DNA from: Cyclostephanos tholiformis
Taxonomy: Eukaryota > Bacillariophyta > Thalassiosirophyceae > Thalassiosirales > Thalassiosiraceae
Length of the DNA stretch: 24,672 nt
Reading direction: 5' to 3'
NCBI GenBank assembly: GCA_036939975.1
Contig: JALLPB010000084.1
Span: 1-24,672, forward strand
The notes below the pieces were generated by a model. It did not search any database and was not told where the DNA came from. It worked only from the letters and a program-made list of their open reading frames with translations. The translations under genes and the position numbers were made by a program. Of this stretch, positions 1 through 8,839 are shown piece by piece. The first letter of the stretch is position 1. Every line of letters starts with the position of its first letter.

Positions 1-7
1 CCGCATC

Positions 8-564
8 TCATGTATCGAGGTGATACAGTGAGATTTTTTTTGCGGGGGGGGGGGAGATCATGACCTCGGCAGGCTTTGTGGATGCAGCTTTTGCTATGGC
101 GGGGGGCTTCTTGGTGGACATGAGTTTGTCTTTGTGGTCGTCTTCATGGGCGTCTTCATGGTCATTGTCTTTGTGGTCGTTGTCTTTGTGGTCATTGTCT
201 TTGGGGACAGGGGTGACATCCTGGTCTTCATCATCGTCCTTGTCACCTGTCATTGATGGCGTGGGGGGGTGGCAGGGTTGAACAAATGTTAGTGATTTGA
301 AAGCAACAATCAAACAGATGCAACAACTCACCTTCTTCTCTTCTCCTCCTTGCGCCACTGTATTCCTTCTCTATGGCAAAAGAAGCAGCAAAGTCACAAA
401 AGTTGCGACAGAAGTTTCTTTTCCCGGTGTGGAAAATGGGCTGCACCAACCCTGTCGATGTTGGTGGTGGACGTGTCGTAGATGTCCACATCCCCATCTT
501 CGATTAGCCTGGAGATGGCGGCGTCATCAGTTTTGCCCCACTTCTTTGTTGGCAAATCAGGCAT
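8..564 (-). pseudogene. PIF/Harbinger-associated accessory ORF with acidic tail (frameshifted)
   Basis: I read this as the second, non-transposase ORF of a PIF/Harbinger-like element, divergent from the transposase at 1013-2161. The first ATG of the conserved part is at 564. The start region carries KKWGKTDDA and DVDIYDTS motifs followed by HFPHRE and an NF..NF..FA..FA stretch, a pattern I associate with small DNA-binding partner proteins of diatom transposons (recollection, no search). A one-base frameshift near 413-425 separates HFPHRE from the NFCRNF part. A convincing intron spans 247-331: donor GTGAGT, acceptor TGACAG, 85 nt, and splicing keeps the exon 2 frame. Exon 2 encodes an acidic, His-rich tail with HKDND repeats (about three 15-bp DNA units at 161-205), then a Pro/Lys-rich end. 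The stop is TGA at 8-10. The longer open frame up to 741 starts with TTG, so I did not use it. Probably dead. Confidence 0.6.
161..205. repeat. 15-bp tandem repeat coding for HKDND units
   Basis: Three near-identical 15-bp units (gtcattgtctttgtg, gtcgttgtctttgtg, gtcattgtctttggg) lie in exon 2 of the minus-strand accessory ORF. They encode its charged HKDND repeats. Flanking copies are more diverged. Confidence 0.8.
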
Positions 565-741
565 TGCTGAGAGGAAGCGGCAGAATTGTGAGAGAAATAA
601 TTTTGGTTTTGAGAGTATGGTAGAGTATTTTTTGAGCATCTTGGGCTGGTTGGAGTGTTTTTTGTTTGTGGCTGGCTGGCACGCATGACATCCAATCAGC
701 ATTGGACATCTGTGTAACTGATGTCCGCCAAAAAAAGACAA

Positions 742-1012
742 AAAAGTGGTTCAAGGGCTCATGCAGTGTTCCAAGAGGAGCACTGCCCTCTTTAGTACAA
801 AAAATCAGGTGTTTCTTGTTTTTTATTTGTAACTATTCATTCTATGTAAGAAATGGTACTAAAAAATGATCCCACCTGACTTACATCAGCCATTTCAGGT
901 CAGAAGCATCAAAAGAACACAACACAGAAACCACTCTCACCATACTATACTCCCTCTCTCAAAAAAATATCCCCTCCCCCCCCTCATTATCTGCTCTTGT
1001 CCTCATTCTTCC
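742..1012. promoter_or_regulatory. Divergent intergenic region of the Harbinger-like element
   Basis: This is the gap between the two divergent ORFs of the Harbinger-like element, so it should hold both promoters and 5' UTRs. It is T/A-rich at 780-860 and C-rich just before the transposase start. I see no clear TATA box or other named site. Confidence 0.3.
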
Positions 1013-2161
1013 ATGGCAACCGATGCCAACACCACCGACCCCAACCCCACCAGGGTCGTCAAGGATGATGAATATGACCCCATTGGCCCCTTTGAGGTGA
1101 TCCCTGACTTCTGTGGGATCGCCCGGGGCCTGATGAACTGCTCATCTTGTTATGATGGGGGGTGCCGGTCATTTATGATGGAGACACGGCTCTTCCGTGA
1201 GTTCTTCAGAATGAGCATTCGGGTCGTGGAAATTGTCTGGGAGCTTGTCATTTGTGACGAGCTCCATCCAATGGGAGGGCACCCGGAGCATCTCCTCTGG
1301 GCCCTTTATTTCTTAAAGGTTTACCCCAAGCAGGGCCCATGGTGTGCGGTCGTCGATGCATCCAACAGTGCTGTTGACCCTAAAACCCACCGAAAATGGG
1401 TCTGGGCCTTCATTGAGGCCATTTCCAAGCTGGTGGATGTCGTGGTGAGTGTATTTGATTGTTGTGTGCTTTTTTTCATCAAACGAGTGGCCACCTGGTC
1501 ATCATCATTGTCGTCCATGACCATGATGTCTTCGTCATCATTTGTCTTTCCCGCTGCCCTCATCGTCTCACCCCCCTTACCCTCGTTCCTTGTCCCCCTC
1601 TTTACAAAATTGCAGGTCGATTTTGATAGATGGTTCATTGACGACATCGGCAATGACTGCCTGATGTTGGTCGATGGAACTAACTTTCAGATCCCCCAAA
1701 AGGGGCAAGCAAAGAGGGGAACCCCTTCAGCTCCCACAAGTATGCTGGCAAGTCCGCCCTATGCTATGAGCTGGGCATTGACATCCGGGGGGAGAACCTT
1801 GTGTGGATTCAAGGTCCGTACTCCGCCGGCAAGTGGCCAAACATCAAGATTTTTAATGCCATCCTTGCCATCTTTTTCAAGCGGTACGAGAGTTGAGGCC
1901 AATGGCAGCTATTGTGGGCACCCCAACAAGGTCAAGTACCCAATCAAAAACATCACCCCCATTGAGAAGCTGGTGATACTGGCATGGGTGCAAGCGAGGC
2001 ATGAGACGATCAATGGTCGCCTCAAAAATTGGGAAATTCTCTCCCAAGTTTTTTGGCATTATATTTGTCGCCATGGGGAGGTCTTTTGGGCATGTGCGGT
2101 GCTCACCCAGCTTGCCATTGAGCAGGTTGAGCTACTCTTTAGCATAGAATACAAGGATTAG
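1013..2161 (+). pseudogene. PIF/Harbinger DDE transposase (DDE_Tnp_4 type), decayed
   Basis: This is a cut-and-paste transposase of the PIF/Harbinger superfamily. I chose the ATG at 1013, in a strong CCATGG context, over an in-frame ATG at 866. The first catalytic Asp lies in VDGTNF (codon 1673-1675). The third acidic residue lies in RHETINGRLK (Glu codon 2003-2005), a signature of the family. A phase-0 intron at 1445-1615 (GTGAGT donor, TTGCAG acceptor, 171 nt) contains no stop, so the frame reads straight through it. The central part is shifted: between about 1692-1705 and 1885-1897 the family sequence (KYAGKSALCYELG, WIQGPYSAGKWPN) is in the +1-base frame, then returns. The second catalytic Asp, expected in a VEAD.GY context, is Asn (AAT at 1901-1903). 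Both changes say this copy is inactive. Confidence 0.85.
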
Positions 2162-2263
2162 TCAATTTATAAATACTTAGTGCATATGACTGAATATGGT
2201 TTGTATTATTTTAATATCTATTAAACCATAACAATAATAATAGTGTAGAGTGTGAGGTGTGCA

Positions 2264-2285
2264 GAGCCACAGCACCTTGTGGCTC
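2264..2285. repeat. Perfect 8-bp hairpin after the Harbinger transposase
   Basis: GAGCCACA (2264-2271) and TGTGGCTC (2278-2285) are perfect inverted copies around a 6-nt loop. A second short stem, AAGCCC/GGGCTT (2314-2319/2331-2336), follows. They lie about 100 bp after the transposase stop and could belong to its 3' UTR or element end. Confidence 0.5.
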
Positions 2286-2447
2286 GCCAACTTTATTTAG
2301 GGGCAGGATGGTTAAGCCCTCAACCTCAGTGGGCTTGCCAAGGCGATTCTGGCAAAAATAAATTTATTTTTGTAATTTTGAATATTCATCAAGTTACCTA
2401 TGTGTTGGATTGAAATTTTGGTGGGATCAATCAGCCTTGATTGGGGT

Positions 2448-2606
2448 GGTCAATTTAAGGATTAACACTGTAATTTACCTGCTGTAGGTTTTCTATGGTA
2501 AATACCTTATTTTTGGTAGATGGTAAGTACTAGTTCCTACGTAGAAAGGGAGGAATGTTTGGCTGATAGACTGGATCCTTAAATTGACCAAATCCTTAAA
2601 TTGGCC
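2448..2606. mobile_element. MITE-like element with 16-bp terminal inverted repeats
   Basis: GGTCAATTTAAGGATT at 2448-2463 reappears inverted at 2591-2606 with one mismatch. An extra perfect 15-bp inverted copy sits just inside, at 2575-2589. The 159-bp interval has no ORF. Short length and terminal inverted repeats suggest a MITE, or alternatively the right terminus of the preceding Harbinger element. I could not identify a convincing target-site duplication. Confidence 0.5.
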
Positions 2607-2753
2607 GCTACTCTAGAGGAGGCAGCAGGTGGGAGATGGTTTTTGATGAAGTGCCCTCCCTCGTCTTGTCGTCATTTTTTTGGGGGGGGGTTTGACGGGC
2701 ACGCCCTGAAACTTACAGGATGAGCACCCACTAGAGGTAGGTACATATTACCA

Positions 2754-2946
2754 GGGCATAAACACCACTTCCCGCCAAAATATTTATGGATTTATCTCCT
2801 TGAAACTTGCCCCCCTGAAAAATTACAGAACATATTCCAATGCAGAATTTAATGACGAATCCGCTGGGGATGTAAAAGTTTGATTTTTATCTACCTCTAC
2901 GTACCAAACTGCAAAAGAAATTTGGCAGGAAGTGGTGCTAATGCCC
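2754..2946. mobile_element. MITE-like foldback element with 26-bp inverted arms
   Basis: The left arm 2754-2779 (starting GGGCAT, core CACCACTTCC) pairs with the right arm 2921-2946 at 23 of 26 positions. Weaker inverted similarity continues outside (tagaggtag and tac.tatt blocks). The 193-bp element has no coding capacity and is probably a non-autonomous DNA transposon. Confidence 0.5.
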
Positions 2947-3690
2947 CGGTGAATACAGTAGCTAAAACTAATTCTCCCCATGTGGCAATTTATCATCATC
3001 ACGGGTCGTTCTTGTTGCCTCTCTACCGGTGCCTCATTCTTGGCCATGACTACAGTCGTCTCCCTTGACAATCTGTCCATGCTGGCAATATCTATCCTCG
3101 CATCACCGCCCTTGCACCTGTAATCCAGATCATGGTGGGTCACATGGACGTATCCATTAGAAATCCACTGATCCTAAGAATGGCACCCAATTGTTCTTGG
3201 CTCTCATGCTGGGTGCAAAATCCATGGCTAAATCATCAAACTCTCCCGCCTCATCTCCGGGTACATTCAATGACATGGAATGATACCCACCATCTCAGCT
3301 TTTCAATGAAATGATGGTTGGGGGTTTTGGATAGAATGTGAAAGTAGGTATGCTGAATTTTTTTCAAGTAAGAGATACTTTCTTCAAACTCTCCCCCATC
3401 CCTGGGAACATTCGGCTATGTGGAATGCTACCACCATCTGATCCCTCCATGGAAGTTTCCCAGAGTATTTTTTGGGGGGGTGTTAGACAAGCTAGACCAG
3501 GAGCAGAGTTAGCGAAGCAAATTTTAGTGATGAGAGAAAATTTAAATTCTCTCCCAGAAGGTTTTCAGAGCAACAACCTAAAAGCTTCCACTCATAATTT
3601 AGTAATCACCTAATCATTAGGGCTTTCACGTTGTCACTGTTTAGCAGTGATTACTAAAGATAATCACCAAAGCAGAAAGCATTACTTTAC
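2947..3690. other. Non-coding stretch with a degenerate direct repeat
   Basis: No convincing gene. Blocks at about 3237-3296 and 3385-3440 are diverged direct copies of each other (both begin TCAAACTCTCCC and share ACATTC, GGAATG and CCACCATCT). A perfect 10-bp inverted repeat, TAGTAATCAC (3600-3609) and GTGATTACTA (3647-3656), lies just before the Copia Gag. It might be part of the element's leader. I could not recognise an LTR or a primer-binding site. Confidence 0.4.
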
Positions 3691-3694
3691 AACT

Positions 3695-4823
3695 ATGAGC
3701 GTATGAGCAGAAATTCGCAAAGAAGTCCGCAAAGAAACGGTAACCAAAATCCACGGGCAACCAACAAACCAGGACTTGACACTTCTCAAAAAAGAACTGA
3801 TCGCAATCCCAGCAAACATTCCAAAAACTCTCGGCGGAGGAAATCACCGCCATGCAGGAATCATAATGGGCCCAGCTAGATACCTATTGACAGTGGGAGT
3901 ACCTTTCGAAAACCCACCCAACCCAGGCAACTATCCAGCGAATATCCCCGGAAATGCGGCAGCCGGAGTCCGAGCACAAGCAGAAGTGGAAGACAAAGAA
4001 GAAGTCAGAGAATACAAAACATTCCAAGGAGTTGTACAAGCGACCAAAGACATTATCTTGGAAGCAGTAGACCACGAATACTTACTCGAAATCGAAGATG
4101 AAATCATCAGGTTCTTAAACCAAATGCCAACCGACTTGTTGAATCACCTCCAAAATTGCGGTGGAGCATTGGACTTTGCCAACACAAAAACCCTGTTAGC
4201 CGAGAGAGACGGCGAATGGGATGCAAGTGAAGTCCCACAACTCTATTTCAATCGAGTCGAAAAGGCAATCCAAGGACTCACCCATGCTGGCATTAACTCT
4301 GATCTCAACGAACGTAGAGACATGGCATTGTATTACCTCAAAGCCTCAGGAGGAATTTGATTCGGTGGTCCATGAGTGGGAAAACAGACCAGAGGGTCAG
4401 AAAACGTGGCAGAATATCAAAACATTCATATCAGCGGAGTACGCAAAAGAAAACAAACAAAACAAGCTTACAGCAAAGAACTTCAAGGCAAACATGATAG
4501 CAGAACAGGCAGAAGCAACAGAGGAATTGATTGCGGCACTCACTGAAAAACACACTCAGCAAATGGAAATTCTCATCAAAAGCACCGCCGACACAATGAA
4601 AGAAATGACGTCTCTCATCAAGAACGAGAAAACAGAACAGAAGAGTCAGACAAGCGACGAGAAGAAGAAAAAATGAGAAGTAAGGCGCAAGAAATTCAAC
4701 GACGCACCAGTGTGCAAGCACTGTGGAAAGAAGCACCCTTCCAAGGCAGAAGAAGACTGTTGGGAATTAGAAAAGAACAAGGATTCTCGCCCGACCAATC
4801 GGAAGTCAGCGAAGAGCACCTGA
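3695..4823 (+). pseudogene. Copia Gag with zinc knuckle (broken)
   Basis: Gag would form the retrotransposon particle and bind its RNA. The likely original start is ATG 3695, whose fourth codon is now TGA (3704-3706). The first segment carries the LGGGNH(R)HAGI motif at about 3825-3870 followed by a PG.YP region. A frameshift near 4340-4355 moves the frame into the segment 4350-4673, a Lys/Glu/Gln-rich helical region (QEEFDSVVHEW, AEQAEATEEL). After an in-frame TGA (4674-4676) the same frame continues into a zinc knuckle of form C-x2-C-x3-H-x7-C (4713-4760, VCKHCGKKH...DCWELEKN). Another TGA follows at 4821. No intact product is possible from this copy. Confidence 0.75.
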
Positions 4824-4925
4824 AGGTGTGTGGGGCCAGTAGAAACAGATACGTGGGAACCAGGGAAAGTGATACCGAATAAAGTAAAATCGAATCACAC
4901 TTACCTGATTACCACAAACTACTGA

Positions 4926-5489
4926 GCCCCACTCGACGACAAAATAGAAGATGAGGACGAAGTGGAACAAATCAACATAGTAACAGCAGCACAACAACCA
5001 CCAACATCTACGAAAACCAACAAATGGACAGGGCGCATGGAGAAACAACGAGCAATGAAATTAGTCATTTTATTCAGGAGCAACATCAAACTTTGTCTCA
5101 GAGGAGATGAACTTACCAAGAAAGGAGAAGTCAAGCAAGGAGGTGTACCTACCGGACAACAACTGCAAGCCTCGTACCGGACAGAACTTCCACTCGAACA
5201 ACTAAGCCAGAAAGCAAGAGAAGCCGACATCCTCCCAGGACTGAAAACACCACTCGTGAGCGTAAATAAAATGGCCAAAGAGGGATACACAACCATTTTT
5301 CACCCAGGAGAACAAGGAGTTACCATACACAAACCAGGGACAGTCACCGTGATCACAACAGAACCACCGGTGCTGCAAGGACACAAAACGAATGGAGCAA
5401 AACCATGGATTATCATGGCAAAAACTTCGACGACGGAAAGAGCAAGCAACGTGTACGACTTACCCTCAATAGGACAATCAGTGCAGTAA
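4926..5489 (+). pseudogene. Copia Pol, protease-region remnant
   Basis: This is in the same frame as the zinc knuckle and follows a TGA at 4923-4925. The recognisable part is the C-terminal half of the Copia aspartic-protease region: LP..Q...KAREADILPGLK, then PLVSVNKMAKEGYTT.FHPG (about 5190-5310). The Asp-Ser/Thr-Gly active-site motif expected upstream is not visible, so the catalytic centre seems lost. The segment ends at a TAA (5487-5489), just before LHAAAGFP, which resembles the pre-integrase region. From 5490 to about 5846 the remains are too broken to assign with confidence. Confidence 0.6.
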
Positions 5490-5846
5490 CTACATGCAGC
5501 AGCAGGATTCCCCGTAAAAGAAATGTGGATCAAGGCCATCACGGCAGGAAACTACAACACATGGCCCAATCTCACCCCAAGCACAGTCCGATGCCATTTC
5601 CCAGAATCGGACGAAACTCAACAAGGGCACATGAAATGTCAGTGACAAGGAATGCGATCAATGAAAATAAAAGAAGACACAGAACCAAACGTACCAGCCA
5701 TTCCAAAAGCCCGAGAGACGTGTACATCAAAATACACAACTCCACGGACACAGTACACAGCAACCAGACAGGACGCTTCCCAGCAACATCAAGCAAAGGC
5801 AACAAATATGTTATGGTATTAGTAGAAGTAGACGGAAATTTCATCG

Positions 5847-6764
5847 ATGCAAGAGCCGATGAAAAGCAAATCAAAGGAGGTGGTGATAAAGGCATATCAC
5901 ACACTCTGGGCGCGACTCACAGCATCCGGATCAGTCAAACCTAAGACCCACATCCTTGATAACAAAGCATCGACAGAATTCAAGAGAGTATTGCAAAAGA
6001 ATTGCGCAATCCAATTAGTTCCACCGGACAACCACAGGCGAAATCTAGCAGAAAGAGCAATTCAAACTTTCAAGACTCACTTAAAAGCAATCCTTGCAGG
6101 AGTAGACGATTCATTCCCAATGAGACTGTGGGACAGACTCCTCCCTCAAATGATATTGACACTGAATCTTCTCCAACAATCCAATGCAGTCCCAACCATA
6201 TCCGCATGGCAATATGTACATGGCAACTTCGACTATAACAAGATGCTGCTGGCACCAATGGGTTGTGCTGTACAAATACACCAAGCAAGCAAGAGGCGAA
6301 CATCATGGGGTGCACATGCGATCGATGGATGGTACCTCCAATCATTGCCGGAGCACTACCATTGCCATGTGATTTATATCAAACAAACCAAGAGTGAGAG
6401 AGTGTCAGACACAGTATTCTTCAAAACAAAATACATCATGCAACCTACCCTGACACAAGCCAATGTAATAACCAAAGCTCTCAATGATCTGACACAAGCG
6501 TTGAAAGAAAGGAACAACCACAAGGGATCAGAACAAATCGATGCACTCAAAAAACTAGACGCACTCCTAAATAACGAACCTGACATAACCCCCACGCCAA
6601 CGAAAACAAGACCGACAGAACTGAGGGTAACCTTTGATGGAACAACCAAAGCACCGGCAGAGACAGCGGAGCCAAACATGGTGCAACCTCCAAGGGTGAA
6701 CGAAAGGCCAGAACGAGCAAGAACCGAGCCCATCCATGCAGCAACAATTAAAAAGCACTCATGA
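5847..6764 (+). pseudogene. Copia integrase core remnant
   Basis: The integrase would insert the element cDNA. The DDE-core motif ILDNKAS has its Asp at codon 5958-5960. QLVPPDNHRRN.AERAI has its Glu at codon 6051-6053. This spacing and the HRRN.AER motif are typical of Copia integrases I associate with algae. Downstream are W..LLPQ, a YVHGNFDYNK motif, and a G.YLQSLPEHY stretch that marks the end of the core and the linker to RT. The first catalytic Asp lies in the upstream part, disrupted by stops and a frameshift. The open segment is 305 codons but is flanked by breaks on both sides. Confidence 0.8.
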
Positions 6765-6770
6765 AGGTAC

Positions 6771-7666
6771 CAACTCCAAAGGTGCAGATGACACAAACCG
6801 CAAAGACGATGTCACCAACACAAATGGAAACAAGAGACCGGATCAGAAAATACATTAAACACAATTCAATGGCATGGATACCCACTCACAACACTCACCT
6901 CAGACAAACAACAAGAAATGCTGAATGAGCCCAACCAATCTACGATGAAGAAAACTACACATTCCTGAATTATAGACAACTCCTCCGGCACCCAAAATAT
7001 TCAAAAGCATGGAACATCTCAGCTGCAAACAAATTTGGAAGACTCACCCAGGGACTAAAAGACGGACACGTGAAAGGAACAGATACGATAAGATTCATTT
7101 GAAAAGACCAAGTCCCAGCCAACAGAATCAAAGATGTCACATATGGCAGTTTCAATTGTGACTACAAGCCGAACAAAGAAGAAAAAGAATGCACATGACT
7201 CATGGTAGGGGGGGACCACATCAACTATCCCAATGACTGTGGCACCCCAACAGCAGACATGACACTCTTCAAGATACTGGTCAACTGCATTATTTCCACG
7301 CCAAACGCCAAATGCATTGTGATGGACATAAAAACTTTTACCTCAGGATGCCAATGTCAAGACTAGAATACATGAGACTCAAGATAGCAGACATACCACA
7401 GGAAGTTGTTGACCAGTACAGATTGGCAGCATTAGTCTCACCAGAAGGATACATTTACTGCAAAATCATTTGAGGCATGTACGGCTTACCTCAAGCAGGA
7501 ATAATTGGACAAGAATTCCTTGAGAAGCGACTCGAAGAACACGGCTATCACCAAAGCAAGATAATCAATGGCTTTTGGAAACACAAGACAAGGCCGATCA
7601 GCTTTTGCCTCACCATCGACAACTTTGCAGTTAAATATGTGAACCAAGGAGATGCAGACCATTTGA
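6771..7666 (+). pseudogene. Copia reverse transcriptase, truncated and mutated
   Basis: RT would copy element RNA into DNA. The frame with NKFGRLTQG (about 7024-7050) carries TGA at 6926, 7100 and 7196. The first catalytic Asp is in VMDIK (codon 7325-7327). A frameshift in the AAAAAC run near 7331-7336 moves the frame to FYLRMPM and then GMYGLPQAG (7474-7500), preceded by TGA at 7471. The second catalytic motif reads TIDNFAVKYV. The family has two adjacent Asp, here Asp-Asn (AAC at 7621-7623). Homology stops after DADHL at about 7666, so the rest of RT and all of RNase H are absent. Confidence 0.85.
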
Positions 7667-7670
7667 TACA

Positions 7671-7904
7671 GATGAACTCTACACTGTGTGTAAACTTGCC
7701 CTTGATGGAAAATTTACAGAAAAGGGTGTTCCGACTATTTCGTATGCAAAGCTACATGAAATTATGCTTGATGCAGCTAGTCCAGTCAAGAAGACACCAG
7801 GATGCAAGTGCAAAAAGGGTAAGTGCACCAAGAATTGTTGTTGCACAAGGAAGGGTGTGAGTTGCCACAGTGGCTGCACCTGCAATGGTAACTGCAGTAA
7901 ATAA
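7671..7904 (+). pseudogene. Cysteine-rich CXC (TSO1/tesmin-like) domain fragment joined to Copia
   Basis: Directly after the Copia RT break, a different frame opens and ends at TAA (7902-7904). Its last ~35 residues are dense in Cys: PGCKCKKGKCTKNCCC, then RKGVSC, then CTCNGNC. The C-x-C-x4-C-x3-C-C-C...C-x3-C-x-C-x3-C spacing fits one half of a CXC/CRC zinc-binding domain. Such a domain is a DNA-binding module in TSO1/tesmin proteins and also occurs at the ends of some mobile-element proteins. No ATG opens this frame, so it is a C-terminal fragment of some other gene or element whose 5' part was replaced by the Copia relic. The source protein is unknown. Confidence 0.55.
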
Positions 7905-7941
7905 GTGGGGGGAAACAAGAGTGGAATTTAGGATATGGACT

Positions 7942-8198
7942 TAGGATTGAGGGCTTGGGGTTCAGAATTTAGTGTTTAGAAGTAGGATTTAGGATTACAA
8001 AATGAAGATGTGTTGACGTGAAAATAAAGGCATATGTGACATGATGCCAGACCACAGGCGTCGCATTAGCCAGATGTGCTTTAGGATAACAATATTTAGT
8101 AGAAATGATGGTTAACATCACAGTTTGATAGGATTGAGGGCTTGGGGTTTAGGATTTTGTGTTTAGGATTTAGGATTAAGGATTACAAGATGAAGATG
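7942..8198. repeat. Pair of ~70-bp direct repeats rich in TTTAGGATT
   Basis: Copy A (7942-8010) and copy B (8129-8198) both run from TAGGATTGAGGGCTTGGGGTT to TACAA.ATGAAGATG, 187 bp apart. A shared GTGACATGA follows each. Both contain degenerate TTTAGGATT tandem units. They lie between the CXC fragment and the palindromic array. Origin unknown. Confidence 0.75.
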
Positions 8199-8215
8199 GG
8201 TCGAGGCAAAAGTGA

Positions 8216-8567
8216 CATGAAGTCACGATATTAGATGACACGACACCATCTAATATCAAATGTAGATGGATACATTCGATTTTAGACGTCTAATATCGGA
8301 TCTAGATGCCAGCGGCACCATCTAGATCCGATATTAGATGGTGACTCAAGCATCTAGATCCAATATTAGATGCCTACAACACCATCTAGATCTGATATTA
8401 GATGCAGGTGGCACCATCTAATATCGAATCTGAAAAAAAACGAACTCAAAAGGGGATTCAATATTAGATGGTATCAGACCATCTAAATTCGATATTTGAT
8501 GGTATAAATAACCATCTAATATCAAATCTGACTTAGGGTTAATTTCAGATTCGATATTAGTAGAGTT
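8216..8567. repeat. Array of eleven ~22-bp near-palindromic units, ~32-bp period
   Basis: Units start at 8216, 8247, 8287, 8319, 8351, 8383, 8415, 8449, 8480, 8513 and 8546. The best copies begin CATCTAGATC and end ATATTAGATG (8319, 8351, 8383). Copies at 8247, 8287, 8415 and 8513 are the same unit inverted (begin C[AG]TCTAATATC). From 8287 to 8415 the spacing is exactly 32 bp. Spacers are mostly 9-11 nt and differ in sequence. The 8287 and 8319 units are reverse complements, giving a 21/22-bp stem around a 10-nt loop. There is no ORF. The last unit abuts the start of the hAT element. Confidence 0.85.
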
Positions 8568-8668
8568 CCATCCCGGCCCGGGAAATTCGAGACGGGAAGT
8601 CGGGAAATGGGACGGGAAGCTGTTCCCGTCTCGTGACCCCCTTCCTGCGGGAAATTTGGGAAGGACAT
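8561..8668. mobile_element. Candidate left end of the hAT transposon
   Basis: The sequence starts TAGAGTTCCATCCCGGCCCG, resembling hAT termini with an [AT]AG.G start. It is followed by GGGA/CGGGAA-rich subterminal repeats: gacgggaag twice and an inverted gttcccgtctcg. Such subterminal repeats commonly bind hAT transposase. No matching right end is found beyond the transposase. Confidence 0.5.
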
Positions 8669-8839
8669 ACTTACTAAAAGGTACTATACAATGATTTAAT
8701 TTTTTCTTTTTACTAGGCTATTCCATCACCAAAATTATTCATTATTCATCCCTGCCCGCCCAAACCACCACCATTACCCCATCTCCAAGAAGAAAACACC
8801 AAAAGTTGAGAACTTCCCCCATCACCACGACCCCCCCAA

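Larger units (their letters stand above)
3695..7666 (+). mobile_element. Copia-type LTR retrotransposon relic (LTRs not found, 3' truncated)
   Basis: The domain order Gag - zinc knuckle - protease region - integrase - reverse transcriptase is the Ty1/Copia order. The body is broken by frameshifts and at least ten stops. The coding strand is A/C-rich and T-poor, unlike the flanking host genes. The copy ends inside RT at about 7666. RNase H and the 3' LTR are missing, and I found no 5' LTR. Motifs resemble the Copia group I associate with diatoms (inference). Component parts are listed separately. Confidence 0.85.

Noticed and set aside
2823..3143. 106-residue minus-strand ORF
   Set aside because: It overlaps the MITE-like inverted repeat and has no recognised motif. 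Probably chance.
3300..3690. 5' LTR of the Copia element
   Set aside because: I looked for a TG...CA-bounded repeat and a tRNA primer-binding site but found no matching copy downstream, because the element is 3' truncated.
8216..8567. CRISPR array
   Set aside because: Units alternate in orientation and vary in sequence, spacers are only about 9-18 nt, there are no cas genes, and the surroundings are eukaryotic.
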